The notes: generated by a model not told the origin, from the sequence alone. Counted from the stretch's first letter, positions 53,508 to 62,082 are shown. The stretch is 64,000 nucleotides of DNA from Agrobacterium vitis (GCF_013337045.2 NZ_CP118260.1:868001-932000); one strand, 5' to 3'. Program-made: numbers and translations.

Positions 53508-54401
53508 TTAGTTCTTCGCGGTGCCACGGGTGATGACACTGCCAAGGAGAGCGACGAGCTTGTCGAGGACAAAGCCGGTCACGCCGATATAGGCAAGCGC
53601 CACGATGATGTCGGAGAGCCGCGAGGAGTTCCACGCATCCCAGATGAAGAAGCCGATGCCGACGCCGCCGGTCAGCATTTCAGCGGCAACGATGGCCAGC
53701 CACGACAGGCCGACGCCGATGCGAAGTCCGGTAAAGATGTAAGGGGCGGCGGCAGGCACCATGATGCGGATGAAGAATTCCAGCGGGTTCAGCCGCAGCA
53801 CCCGGGCCACATTGCGGTAATCGTCGGGAATATTGCGCACGCCGACGGCAGTGTTGATGATCACAGGCCAGATCGAGGTGATGAAGATCACGAAAATCGC
53901 CGAGGGATTGGAATTCTGGAAGGCCGCGAGCGACAGCGGCAACCAGGCAAGCGGCGGCACGGTGCGCAAGATCTGGAAGATCGGGTCAAGGCCGCGCATG
54001 GCCCAGATGCTCTGGCCGACCACCGCACCGAGAAAGACGCCGACAATGGCGGCCAGCCCGAAGCCGATTGCCACCCGCTCCAGCGACACCAGAACGCGCA
54101 GGCCAAGACCGATATCCTGCGGCCCATTGTTGAAGAACGGAGCCGTGATCAGGTCATGGGCTTCTTCCCAGACCTGGCTTGGCGGCGGCAAGGTCGCGCC
54201 GGCATGGGAACAGGCGATCTGCCAGATGCCGAGCAGGATGGCGAGAACCACGAATGGTGGCACGACATTGCGCAACACATTTGCGCCGATGCGCTGGCTG
54301 TTGAACCTGCGGGTGGGACGGCGGGCCATGGTGACAACAGTTCCAACCGATTGTGGAGCAGAAAGGGTTGCGGGTTCTGCTTTGCGAAGACTTGCGGACA
54401 T
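53508..54401 (-). CDS. nrtB: Nitrate/nitrite ABC transporter permease
   Basis: A 297-residue inner-membrane permease of the NrtB/SsuC/TauC class, with about six segments (VVPPFVVLAILLGIWQIACS is the first) and the coupling loop in YRNVARVLRLNPLEFFIRIM. The ATG at 54401 has AGGAGAAAGCTC; an earlier in-frame start at 54428 overlaps nrtA. It lies 23 bases after nrtA. Confidence 0.94.
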   Translation of the reverse strand: MSASLRKAEPATLSAPQSVGTVVTMARRPTRRFNSQRIGANVLRNVVPPFVVLAILLGIWQIACSHAGATLPPPSQVWEEAHDLITAPFFNNGPQDIGLGLRVLVSLERVAIGFGLAAIVGVFLGAVVGQSIWAMRGLDPIFQILRTVPPLAWLPLSLAAFQNSNPSAIFVIFITSIWPVIINTAVGVRNIPDDYRNVARVLRLNPLEFFIRIMVPAAAPYIFTGLRIGVGLSWLAIVAAEMLTGGVGIGFFIWDAWNSSRLSDIIVALAYIGVTGFVLDKLVALLGSVITRGTAKN

Positions 54402-54424
54402 GAGCTTTCTCCTGTTGCGCGCGG

Positions 54425-55723
54425 TCACGCCGCAGCCTTGATGGTCAGGCTGTCGAGATAGGCCTTCGGGTTTTCAGGGTCGAAGACCTTGCCGTCGAAG
54501 AAGGTTTCTTTGCCGCGTGAGGTCGATGCCGGAATATCGGCGCTGGCGACCGACAGATCCTTGGCGGCTGCCCGCCAGATGTCTTCCCGGTTGACCTTGT
54601 CGACCAGTGCTTTCATGTCGAGATCGGCGGCAAACTTGCCCCAGCGGATATTTTCGGTGAGGAACCACAGGTCGTGGCTCTTGAACGGGTAGGAGGCATG
54701 GTCCTGCCAGAACTTCATCTGCAAGCCGGTGTTTTCCACCACGCGGCCATTGCCGTAATTGATATTGCCCTTCAGGCGGCCAAGCACATCCTTTGGCGGC
54801 ACGTTGAACCATTGGCGCTTGCCGAGAATATCGGCCATTTCGGCCTTGTTCTCCATGCTGTCGCACCAGATCTGCGCTTCCATGATCGCCATCATCAGCG
54901 CCTTGGTGGCATTGGGGTTCTTTTCCACCCAGTCGGTGCGCATCGAGAAGGCTTTTTCAGGATGGCCCTTCCAAAGCTCGCCGGTGGTACAGGCGGTAAA
55001 GCCGATGCCCTGGTTGACCAATTGTTCGTTCCAGGGCTCGCCGACGCAGAAGGCGTCCATGGAGCCGACCTTCATATTGGCGACCATCTGCGGTGGCGGC
55101 ACGACGATGGTCGAGACGTCCTTGTCGGGATTGATGCCGCCAGCGGCAAGCCAGTAGCGAATCCACAAATCATGGGTACCGCCCGGAAAGGTCATGGCCA
55201 CCTTGACTTCGCCGGTCTTGGCTTTCTTGGCGGCAAAGGCGTCCTTCAACTTGGCGGAGTCAAGGGCGACGCCGGTTTCTGCATATTCCTTGGCGACTGA
55301 AATGCCCTGGCTGTCGAGATTGAGGCGCGCAAGGATCGACATGGCCACGGGCACGCTATTCTGCGTGACTTTGCCGGTTTGCATCAGATACGGCATCGGG
55401 GTGAGGATATGAGCGCCGTCTATGCCATTGGATGCGCCGCCCAGCACAAGGTTGTCGCGGGTCGCACCCCAGGAGGCCTGCTTCGACACTTCCACACCGG
55501 TCATGCCATATTTTGCAAACAGGCCTTTTTCCTGCGCGATGATCAAAGGAGCGGCATCTGTCAGGGCGATGAAGCCAAGTTTGGCGCCACTGACTTCCGG
55601 CGTGGCAGTGGCTGCCAGCGCGCCTGTTGGCAAAAGGATGCGGGCGGCGGCAAGCGTGGCGGCCGCACCTGTTGCCTTGAGAATTGAACGGCGATTGATA
55701 GCGTGATGGGCGATGCGGGTCAT
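54425..55723 (-). CDS. nrtA: Nitrate/nitrite ABC transporter substrate-binding protein (Tat-type signal)
   Basis: A 432-residue NrtA-type binding protein. NRRSILKATGAAATLAAARI and a following hydrophobic run with TGALAATATPE form a twin-arginine-like export signal. The ligand domain has FPGGTHDLWIRYWLAAGG, VVPPPQM and FCVGEPWNEQLV, shared with NasS at 56131. AGGAGCCAGTC supports the ATG. It is the first gene of the operon, preceded by a leader with an intrinsic terminator and a sigma-54 promoter. Confidence 0.96.
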   Translation of the reverse strand: MTRIAHHAINRRSILKATGAAATLAAARILLPTGALAATATPEVSGAKLGFIALTDAAPLIIAQEKGLFAKYGMTGVEVSKQASWGATRDNLVLGGASNGIDGAHILTPMPYLMQTGKVTQNSVPVAMSILARLNLDSQGISVAKEYAETGVALDSAKLKDAFAAKKAKTGEVKVAMTFPGGTHDLWIRYWLAAGGINPDKDVSTIVVPPPQMVANMKVGSMDAFCVGEPWNEQLVNQGIGFTACTTGELWKGHPEKAFSMRTDWVEKNPNATKALMMAIMEAQIWCDSMENKAEMADILGKRQWFNVPPKDVLGRLKGNINYGNGRVVENTGLQMKFWQDHASYPFKSHDLWFLTENIRWGKFAADLDMKALVDKVNREDIWRAAAKDLSVASADIPASTSRGKETFFDGKVFDPENPKAYLDSLTIKAAA

Positions 55724-55885
55724 GACTGGCTCCTGTCGGGCGGGCAAAAGGGCAAAACGCAAAAAAAACGCCGCGAAGATTCCTGCGCGAACCGGGAGGT
55801 GTCCGCTCAAAAACCTTGCGACGTCGATGTCTCAGGGAAAGCGCAGCGTCTGCGCTATTTCGCGTCGGTCGCCGTTGACCACGCA
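55724..55885 (-). other. Leader of the nitrate operon mRNA (candidate NasT antitermination region)
   Basis: Between the predicted start near 55885 and the nrtA ATG, the minus strand carries, in order: a 7-3-7 palindrome (55840-55856, AGCGCAG/CTGCGCT); a hairpin with CCT/AGG and GAC/GTC arms exposing the hexaloop ATCGAC (55814-55836), which has A at loop position 1 and G at position 4 as ANTAR targets require; and a terminator ending about 37 bases before nrtA. NasT, encoded upstream, is an ANTAR protein. The second required ANTAR hairpin is not clear. Confidence 0.7.
55761..55791 (-). terminator. Leader terminator upstream of nrtA
   Basis: On the minus strand TTCGCG-N10-CGCG is followed by GCG and TTTTTTTT (55761-55768). 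A GC-rich stem plus a T8 tract just before nrtA is a typical intrinsic terminator and the expected target of NasT antitermination. Confidence 0.75.
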
Positions 55886-55895
55886 AATATACAGA

Positions 55896-55911
55896 AGCAA
55901 GACCTGTGCCA
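55896..55911 (-). promoter_or_regulatory. Sigma-54 promoter of the nitrate operon
   Basis: The minus strand reads TGGCAC-AGGTC-TTGCT, an exact match to the -24/-12 consensus TGGCAC-N5-TTGCW, about 173 bases before nrtA. Such promoters need RpoN and an activator, here most likely NtrC under nitrogen limitation. No clear NtrC box was identified upstream. Confidence 0.88.
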
Positions 55912-56130
55912 GTTTTACAAAAACCTAGCGAAGAGAACGGTATTTCTCTGATGAGATGCGAAATAATGGATTAATCTATTGAAATTTAATAGATAAAAAA
56001 TTTGATCGAAGGGCGTGGATTTTTGGTGTCGATGGAACCTTAACGGAGGCCACTCGAAAATCCGTCGAGGTTCTCGTCTAATTATTGCGCAGTGCTTATT
56101 TACGTGGCGAAAAAACTGCCCGAAATCCGT

Positions 56131-57402
56131 TCAAATTTCGTCTGGTCTCGCAGATGCTGCAAGAGGGGCGTGCACCGGAAACTGCTTTGGATAGGAGGCA
56201 AGTTTGGCGGGATCGAAGACGAAACCATCGATGAAGCGGTCTCCATCGCGCAGTCCTTCTATCCGCAAATCGTCTAGTGCCAACTGATTGGGCAGGCCAA
56301 GAGCGGCGCGGTAGATATCCGGGCGAAAGGCGCTGGCTGCTTTTTCCACATCAGCTTCGAAGTAGCGCGTCTGCCCCCAGCGGATCATCTGGCTATAGAT
56401 CCACAAAGCCTGGCTCGGGCGGGGGTAGTTTGCCTGCTCGGCATGGAAGCGGAAATAGTGGTCGATGACCCGGCGATTGCCTTTTGCATCCAGATGGAAG
56501 ACGCCGCCCAGCACATGGCGGATGATGTCGCCTGGCGCGCCGATATAGCGTGGTGCGGAGAGCATTTCGGCCAGCGCATCGCGGTTGTCGGGTGCGTCAC
56601 ACCAGCGGGCAGCCTCATCGAGAGCGGTGATCAACCTGTTAACAGTATCCTGGTTTTCCGCCGCCCAATCCGGGCGCATGCCCAGCACTTTTTCAGGGGC
56701 CGATGGCCAGATATCCTGTTTGGCGGCGACGATCCGGCCAACTCCGCGCTCGGACGCCACCATGTTCCAGGGCGCGCCAACGCAAAAGCCGTCAATGGCG
56801 CCTGCGGCCAAGGCATCGGAGGTGAGCGGCGGCGGCACCACGACCAGCTTCACGTCACGGTCCGGATCAATGCCGCCAGCGGCCAGCCAATAGCGAAATT
56901 CGTAATTATGCGAGGAAAACGGATAGGTCATGCCCAAGGTTGGCATCGGCTCGCCGCGTTCGCGCATGATCTCCAGCACACGGGCCAGCGCCCGGACATT
57001 GTCCAGCGCACTGGCCTGCGCTGCAACCAAGCCGGTTTCCTCCATCCGCTGAAACAGCCGGATCGACAGGGTGATTGCATTGCCACCCTGTCCCAGCGAA
57101 AACGCCGTAATGGTCGGGGAGGGGTTGGAGCCGAGGCCGAGCATTGAGGCGACAGGCATCGGCGACAGCATGTGGGCGACATCGAATTGCTGGAAGGCCA
57201 GCCGGTCACGGAGATTGGCCCAGGACACGTCTTTCACCAGTTCCAGGGTCAGGCCGTGGCGCGCCGCAAAGCCGAATTCAACGGCTGCAATCAGCACCGA
57301 GGCATCGACCAGCGGAATGAAGCCGACGCGCAGGTGACGGGTTTCCGTCCGGCCTGGTGCCGGTGCGGAAAGAATGGACCTCTGTGTGGCGGCCTCGGTC
57401 AT
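56131..57402 (-). CDS. nasS: NasS nitrate-responsive regulator (cytoplasmic NrtA-like)
   Basis: A 423-residue NrtA homologue without a signal peptide: it starts MTEAATQRSILSAPAPGRTE and goes into the ligand domain (LRVGFIPLVDASVLIAAVEF; YWLAAGGIDPDRDV; VVVPPPL; FCVGAPWN), much of which aligns with NrtA. In NasST systems NasS holds NasT inactive until it binds nitrate or nitrite. The ATG at 57402 (GAGGACGCCAGAC upstream) lies 11 bases after the nasT stop; a GTG at 57417 is an alternative. Its 3' side faces the sigma-54 promoter region of nrtA. Confidence 0.93.
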   Translation of the reverse strand: MTEAATQRSILSAPAPGRTETRHLRVGFIPLVDASVLIAAVEFGFAARHGLTLELVKDVSWANLRDRLAFQQFDVAHMLSPMPVASMLGLGSNPSPTITAFSLGQGGNAITLSIRLFQRMEETGLVAAQASALDNVRALARVLEIMRERGEPMPTLGMTYPFSSHNYEFRYWLAAGGIDPDRDVKLVVVPPPLTSDALAAGAIDGFCVGAPWNMVASERGVGRIVAAKQDIWPSAPEKVLGMRPDWAAENQDTVNRLITALDEAARWCDAPDNRDALAEMLSAPRYIGAPGDIIRHVLGGVFHLDAKGNRRVIDHYFRFHAEQANYPRPSQALWIYSQMIRWGQTRYFEADVEKAASAFRPDIYRAALGLPNQLALDDLRIEGLRDGDRFIDGFVFDPAKLASYPKQFPVHAPLAASARPDEI

Positions 57403-57413
57403 GTCTGGCGTCC

Positions 57414-58001
57414 TCACATCAAAAGGCTGGCGGCGGTGACAACGCTCTGGGCGATCTCCACCATTTTCTTTTTCTCGTTCATGGCGCTTTGCCGCAGCAG
57501 GGCGAAAGCCTCTTCTTCCGACAGGCCACGCATTTTCATCAGGATACCCTTGGCCCGCTCGATCACTTTGCGCTCTTCCAGAGCCGTGCGGGCTTCCGTC
57601 AATTCACGCTGCAATCGCTCAAAGGCCCGGAACCGGATGACGGCCATGTCGAGGATCGGCTTGACGCGCTCCTTGCGCAATCCATCGACGATATAGGCGG
57701 AAACCCCGGCATCGACAGCAGCGGCAATCGATTCCGTATCGGCGCGGTCAACGAACATCGCAATCGGCCGACTGACACTGCGGCTCAGTTGAAACAGATG
57801 TTCAAGCATATCGCGATTGGGGCTTTCCAGGTCGATGATGATCACGTCTGGCGCCAGCGTTTCTATGCTGCGGGCGATACCTTGGACCTCATTGATAACT
57901 GTGACATGCAGATGCCCTGCCTCCCGCAGCCCTTCCTCGATAATCGAGGCGCGGATGGCATTTTCATCGATGACAAGAATGGTCAGGTCGCTATGGGTCA
58001 C
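57414..58001 (-). CDS. nasT: NasT ANTAR-domain antiterminator
   Basis: A 195-residue response-regulator-like protein. The N-terminal receiver-like domain (about 1-120; ILVIDENAIRASIIEEGL, PDVIIIDLESP) is followed by a coiled linker (FERLQRELTEARTALEERK) and the ANTAR RNA-binding domain (VIERAKGILMKMRGLSEEEA FALL region, about 140-190). ANTAR proteins bind paired hexaloop hairpins and prevent termination. It is transcribed with nasS and begins with GTG, with only a weak ribosome site visible. Confidence 0.94.
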   Translation of the reverse strand: MTHSDLTILVIDENAIRASIIEEGLREAGHLHVTVINEVQGIARSIETLAPDVIIIDLESPNRDMLEHLFQLSRSVSRPIAMFVDRADTESIAAAVDAGVSAYIVDGLRKERVKPILDMAVIRFRAFERLQRELTEARTALEERKVIERAKGILMKMRGLSEEEAFALLRQSAMNEKKKMVEIAQSVVTAASLLM

Positions 58002-58469
58002 GGATCAGGCTTACCGCACTGCGAAATACTTGACAATTGCATTGCACACCAATGAGCCTGAGAAGGTTTCCAAAAGGGATCGTCGCCCAGCATTATTTGT
58101 GAGCATGACAGTCTGCCTGTCTGGTGATTTTCTTGACGAGGAAGGTTTTCAGGGCCGCGATCAACGGTTTTGGAGAAAAATAGCGCCGGTATAGAGCGAT
58201 TTAAGCAGAGACTCCTTGGGTAACCAGGGAAGGTCTGGTTAGATAGGTCGATAGCAGACTTGACGCCTGTATCGTTTCCATATGTGAATGGTGGCAGGAG
58301 ATGCGCAAAAACAAGATGCGTAAAAACAAAGGGCTATAGCACGTTAAATTGCTGCATGATTTTCGCCTTATATCAGGTGGGATTTAGGGAATTATGCGGT
58401 GGGGGGAATGCATGGTGGCCGTGCTGTCGATTGCCGGGCATGGCCAAAAAGTGAGGTTGGACCAGATTT
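58002..58469. other. 468-base divergent region between nasT and the pentapeptide gene
   Basis: No convincing gene. It holds a 15-base tandem repeat (ATGCGCAAAAACAAG then ATGCGTAAAAACAAA, 58301-58330), an imperfect hairpin near 58207-58240 (AGAC...GTCT) and the motif TTAAATTGCTGCATGATTTT near 58344, which resembles a sequence before the permease gene at 4189. Promoters for both flanking genes are expected here but not clear. Confidence 0.5.
58301..58330. repeat. 15-base tandem duplication
   Basis: Two adjacent copies, ATGCGCAAAAACAAG and ATGCGTAAAAACAAA, differ at two positions. They would encode a 12-residue peptide MRKNKMRKNKGL, but no spaced ribosome site precedes it. Confidence 0.6.
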
Positions 58470-59195
58470 ATGCAATTCGCTTTGTTCCAGGATGTCAAAA
58501 ACACTGCCAGGCTTGCGTCTTGCCTGTTCTCTCTCGTTGTCATCTCCATGCTCGGCACGAGTGTTGCCCAGGCAGCCGATTGCCGAAGCGGCCCTGCCAG
58601 CAAGGTGGATTGGTCAGAATGCCGCAAACGGCAGTTGATGCTGGGCGGTAGCGACCTTCGCGGTGCCAATCTTTATGATGCGGACTTGAGTTTTACCGAT
58701 TTGAGCAATTCCAGTTTGCAGGCCGCCGATCTGGAAAAGGCGACATTGATCCGCGCCTCTTTCGCTGGCGCCAATGCTGACGGTGCGAAGTTCGACCGTA
58801 TCGAATCCTATCGCGCCGAGATGTCGGCAATGTCTGGAGTGGACGCCAGTTTTGTCTCAGCGGAAATGCAGCGCGTCAATTTGGCTGGCGCCAATCTGGC
58901 CGGTGCTGATTTTACCAAGGCAGAGTTGAGCCGGGTGAATTTTGAAAAGGCCATCCTGATGGGAGCCAAATTCACATTGGCAAACCTGTCCCGCGCCAGT
59001 TTCAATTTGGCGCGGCTGGATGGTGGCGTCGATTTTGAAGACGCATTCCTGTTTCGAACCCGCATTGAGGGGGTGGACCTATCGACAGCCAAGGGGCTGA
59101 AACAGGACCAGGTCAACCTTGCCTGTGGCGATGCCAAGACCAAGCTTCCCGCAGGCCTGACCAACCCATCAGATTGGCCCTGTCCTGCGGATTAA
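58470..59195 (+). CDS. Secreted pentapeptide-repeat protein
   Basis: A 241-residue protein with a Sec signal (LASCLFSLVVISMLGTSVAQ, cleavage after AQA near residue 36) followed by CRSGPASKVDWSEC and tandem A(D/N)Lxx pentapeptides from about residue 57 to 205 (GGSDLRGANLYDADLSFTDL; NLAGANLAGADFTKAELSRV). Such repeats fold as a right-handed beta-helix. Two cysteine pairs near the ends of the mature protein suggest disulfides. It stands alone and is convergent, seven bases away, with the dioxygenase gene. The role is unknown. Confidence 0.88.
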   Translation: MQFALFQDVKNTARLASCLFSLVVISMLGTSVAQAADCRSGPASKVDWSECRKRQLMLGGSDLRGANLYDADLSFTDLSNSSLQAADLEKATLIRASFAGANADGAKFDRIESYRAEMSAMSGVDASFVSAEMQRVNLAGANLAGADFTKAELSRVNFEKAILMGAKFTLANLSRASFNLARLDGGVDFEDAFLFRTRIEGVDLSTAKGLKQDQVNLACGDAKTKLPAGLTNPSDWPCPAD

Positions 59196-59202
59196 TCATT
59201 GT

Positions 59203-60162
59203 TCAGCGCAGGATCGGTTCGCCGTGGAAGCGGCGCTTTGACGGTTTGGAAACGCCGAAGCCGACTTCCATCATCAAGCGTGGCTTAGCTGTCGGCACCG
59301 TGCCCATATGGAAACCGAACGGGTCTTCAACAAAGCCCGAACCTGCTGGTCCAGTGAGCGTGACAGCGCTGTCCTTGCCATAATAGTCAAGAACTTCTTC
59401 TGCCGGATGGCCGACAAGCAGGGTCAACTGGTGTTTCAGCCGACGGCGGCGGTGGCTACCCTTAACGAAGATATGCGGCCCTGTGCCCTCATCGACGCTA
59501 TTGATATTGAAGAAGAATTTCAACATGCGCCAATCGTCGAGGTCGAAATGAAACTTGTCGAGCGAGGCCATGCTGCGGTCTTTCTCGGTGGCGGCAGTGG
59601 GAAAGCTCCACCAGAGACGAGTGGTGATCAATTGCGCCTGGCCGCCGAGATAGTTTTTGGCGATATCGATCAGCAACGGATCTCTTTGTACAGCGACAGC
59701 GGCATCGCAATTCAATGTCCGCTCGAACAGGTGACCGCTCAGGATTGGACGTCCGAATGTCTTCTCAGCTTCGGCATGATCGCCTGCCTTGAATTCCAGT
59801 CGCCGGTCGAAATTGCCGAAGCAGGGCGTTTTCAGCGCATGATCATGAATGGATTGATGGATGTCGCCGGGCAATTGCAGTCCGGTGAAAATTCCGTCCT
59901 TCCGCAGGGCAAGCGTTGCGGGTCCGCTGTCTGCCTTGAACATGCTTGGTTGGGTATTGGAGGCCGGTTTGTGCTTGCGCGCTGTCAGCCAGTGCAATTG
60001 GCGACCCGGCATGGTTCTGGCCAGCATAAACATTGGCAGCCAGGCAGGGTTTTCCTTCACGTCGGCAATATATGTCGGAATTCGCACAGCCATGCGGCGA
60101 AAGGCGCTACCTTTACGAGCAATGGATTCGAGGTCTTGCGGGGTCGATTCAATTGTCTGCAT
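59203..60162 (-). CDS. PhyH-like Fe(II)/2-oxoglutarate dioxygenase family protein
   Basis: A 319-residue protein. A cupin-like core has the facial triad His205-x-Asp207 (FHFDLDDW) and distal His285 (FHMGTVP), with Arg295 (KPRLMMEVG) placed to bind 2-oxoglutarate; GPHIFVKGSHRRRR is a family-like block. Phytanoyl-CoA-type dioxygenases hydroxylate small molecules, often in natural-product pathways. The N-terminal 100 residues have no clear match. The ATG at 60162 has AGGAGACTTCAGTG; an ATG at 60198 adds 12 residues. No biosynthetic genes are nearby, so the substrate is unknown. Confidence 0.75.
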   Translation of the reverse strand: MQTIESTPQDLESIARKGSAFRRMAVRIPTYIADVKENPAWLPMFMLARTMPGRQLHWLTARKHKPASNTQPSMFKADSGPATLALRKDGIFTGLQLPGDIHQSIHDHALKTPCFGNFDRRLEFKAGDHAEAEKTFGRPILSGHLFERTLNCDAAVAVQRDPLLIDIAKNYLGGQAQLITTRLWWSFPTAATEKDRSMASLDKFHFDLDDWRMLKFFFNINSVDEGTGPHIFVKGSHRRRRLKHQLTLLVGHPAEEVLDYYGKDSAVTLTGPAGSGFVEDPFGFHMGTVPTAKPRLMMEVGFGVSKPSKRRFHGEPILR

Positions 60163-60320
60163 CACTGAAGTCTCCTGGCGAATGCTGCCAAACAGCACGA
60201 TTCGATGGATAGGAGTTATGCGTCACCCACACCTAATAGAGAACATCACATTGTGGCGAAATCGTGACATTTCTTTTATTTCAATGAGTTAGAGTATTTT
60301 CTGGCAAAAAACTGCTTGCT

Positions 60321-60349
60321 TTGACAGGTGTGTTTGAGGCAGGAAAATA
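60321..60349 (+). promoter_or_regulatory. Candidate sigma-70-type promoter of the DUF922 gene
   Basis: A perfect TTGACA (60321-60326) is followed 17 bases later by AAAATA. It lies 53 bases before the DUF922 ATG in an AT-rich divergent gap. Confidence 0.5.
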
Positions 60350-60401
60350 AACCTTACTATTGTTTGAGTAACGAGCCCTTGTCACAGGATCATGAACAAC
60401 C

Positions 60402-61052
60402 ATGCTTGATCGTTTTTTTGGCAGTAACAACCTATCGGGTGTATTTCTCTCGAAAAAAATGGCTATTGGCGTCATTGCTTGGCTGTTTTTAAATGTCGCA
60501 AATCCAACATTTGCAGACTGGCAAGCGGTCGAGCAGATTGCGACTTACCCCGTTTCTGGGCAGAGCGGGCCGCTACTCTATCAATCCATCGGGGAAAAAG
60601 GCCCGGTTATCGGTACTGACAAACGGATGCATGTCATTGCTCATACCACATTCAAGCTGACATGGACACGCAAATATAGGCCGCATGGCAGCGCTTGCGT
60701 GCTGGAGACGGCCATACCTAAATTGACCATTATCTATACGCTGCCCCGTCCATCCCAGTCGCTGACAAGTCCGGTTAAGGAAAACTGGACGAAATTTATC
60801 GCCGGGATTGAGACACACGAGCGTGTCCACGGTCAAAACATCAAGGACATGGTCAAGGCGATCGAGGCGGCAAGCATCGGTCTGACCGTGCCGGATGATC
60901 CCGACTGCAAGAAGATCCGCACGGACCTGACAAAGCGCCTGGGAGAAATTTCCGACCGGAAGCGTGAGCGTGACAGGATATTCGAGCAATCTGAAATGGC
61001 GCCGGGCGGACCCATTCAGCAGCTCATCCTGGGGCTGGTCAATGGCGGGTGA
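60402..61052 (+). CDS. Secreted DUF922 protein (putative zinc protease)
   Basis: A 216-residue protein. A single hydrophobic stretch near residues 20-38 (AIGVIAWLFLNVANPTFA) fits a signal with cleavage near Asp39 or an anchor. The domain has the HExxH-type motif His139-Glu-Arg-Val-His143 (ETHERVHGQNI), placing it in the DUF922 group of predicted zinc peptidases; the conserved YxV-xG and WTRK segments occur earlier. It is alone, before a convergent lysR gene. Protease activity has not been shown for most relatives. Confidence 0.8.
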   Translation: MLDRFFGSNNLSGVFLSKKMAIGVIAWLFLNVANPTFADWQAVEQIATYPVSGQSGPLLYQSIGEKGPVIGTDKRMHVIAHTTFKLTWTRKYRPHGSACVLETAIPKLTIIYTLPRPSQSLTSPVKENWTKFIAGIETHERVHGQNIKDMVKAIEAASIGLTVPDDPDCKKIRTDLTKRLGEISDRKRERDRIFEQSEMAPGGPIQQLILGLVNGG

Positions 61053-61068
61053 AAAGCATAGTTTTTCG

Positions 61069-61983
61069 TTAAGCGGGTTCTGCGTCCGTGAAGGCCTTTA
61101 CCTCGTGCAGAAGCCATTGCGTAAATGCCGCCAGTGGTTTTGATGCGGGACGATTATCCGGGGACACGAGATAATAATTGCTCTGGCTGTTGACGCGGTG
61201 CTGCGATGCCAGGACAAGCTGGCCGCTTTCCAACTCTGGCCCGATCAAAAACAGCGGCATCAGCGCGATACCAAGTCCGGCAATGCAGGCCTGGGCCACA
61301 TTCATGAACTGCTCGAAACTCATGGCGGCGCGCGGTGTGGCGGTGATGCCGAGGCTGTCAAACCAATGGTCCCAGGCCAGCGGTCTCGACTTCATCTGGA
61401 TCAGCGGTAGGTCGGCCAGATCGCTGTCCGATTTGATGCGGTGGCTGGCTAGAAAGGCCGGGCTGCACACCGGGGCAACCGTCTCGTCCATCAGGAAGGT
61501 GCAGGTGGCACGCGGCCAGTTCGGCTTGCCGATATGGATGGCAGCATCCAATTGTTCGGCATCGAAATCAAATATGCCGATGCGGGTGGCGAAATTCAGG
61601 TTGATATGCGGGTGGGCGGCGACAAAGCTTGAAATGCGCGGCAAAAGCCAACGTGTTCCAAAGGTCGGCAGGATGGCGATATTCAGCGCATTGCCTTGCG
61701 AACCAGTCATGGCTTCCAGAGAGGCGTCCTGAATCAGAGAAAGTGCTGCCTGGATGGCGCGGTGAAAATTTTCGCCACGCGGCGTCGGGACCACGCCGCG
61801 ACCGTTGCGCAGGAAAAGTTGCGTCCCCAATTGCTCTTCAAGCGTCTGGATCTGCCGGCTGATCGCGCCCTGCGTCAGGTTCAATTCACTGGCGGCAGCG
61901 GAAAAACTGCCCAGCTTCGCCACGGAATCCATTGTGACCAGGGCGCTGGTGGACGGCAGCAGGCGGCGTTGAATGAGCTTCAT
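61069..61983 (-). CDS. LysR family regulator (GcvA/GcdR-like)
   Basis: A 304-residue LysR protein. HTH: SVAKLGSFSAAASELNLTQG, AISRQIQTLEEQLGTQLF; the effector domain is of GcvA type (GTRWLLPRISSFVAAHPHIN, SPAFLASHRI). It is divergent from the glutaryl-CoA dehydrogenase gene, 99 bases away, as in many proteobacteria where a LysR protein controls gcdH. The start at 61983 is the natural N-terminus. Confidence 0.9.
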   Translation of the reverse strand: MKLIQRRLLPSTSALVTMDSVAKLGSFSAAASELNLTQGAISRQIQTLEEQLGTQLFLRNGRGVVPTPRGENFHRAIQAALSLIQDASLEAMTGSQGNALNIAILPTFGTRWLLPRISSFVAAHPHINLNFATRIGIFDFDAEQLDAAIHIGKPNWPRATCTFLMDETVAPVCSPAFLASHRIKSDSDLADLPLIQMKSRPLAWDHWFDSLGITATPRAAMSFEQFMNVAQACIAGLGIALMPLFLIGPELESGQLVLASQHRVNSQSNYYLVSPDNRPASKPLAAFTQWLLHEVKAFTDAEPA

Positions 61984-62082
61984 CAGCTATGATTATAACT
62001 CATATCCCGTTTCGTAAACATTGTTTTGCGAATCCGGTCCGATCTGCGAGATTGGTTGTAAGAATTTTTGAGCGAGGATGCC

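Noticed and set aside
48788..53533. Long antisense frames of 440 and 608 codons over nasA, nirB and nrtC
   Set aside because: They mirror genes with clear catalytic motifs and are a usual effect of high GC content.
55840..55856. 7-3-7 palindrome as the first ANTAR hexaloop hairpin
   Set aside because: Its loop is three bases (or five to seven if opened), not a hexaloop with A1 and G4, so I list it only as part of the leader.
58301..58339. 12-residue leader peptide MRKNKMRKNKGL
   Set aside because: The only GGAG abuts the ATG without spacing, and the sequence is explained by a tandem duplication.
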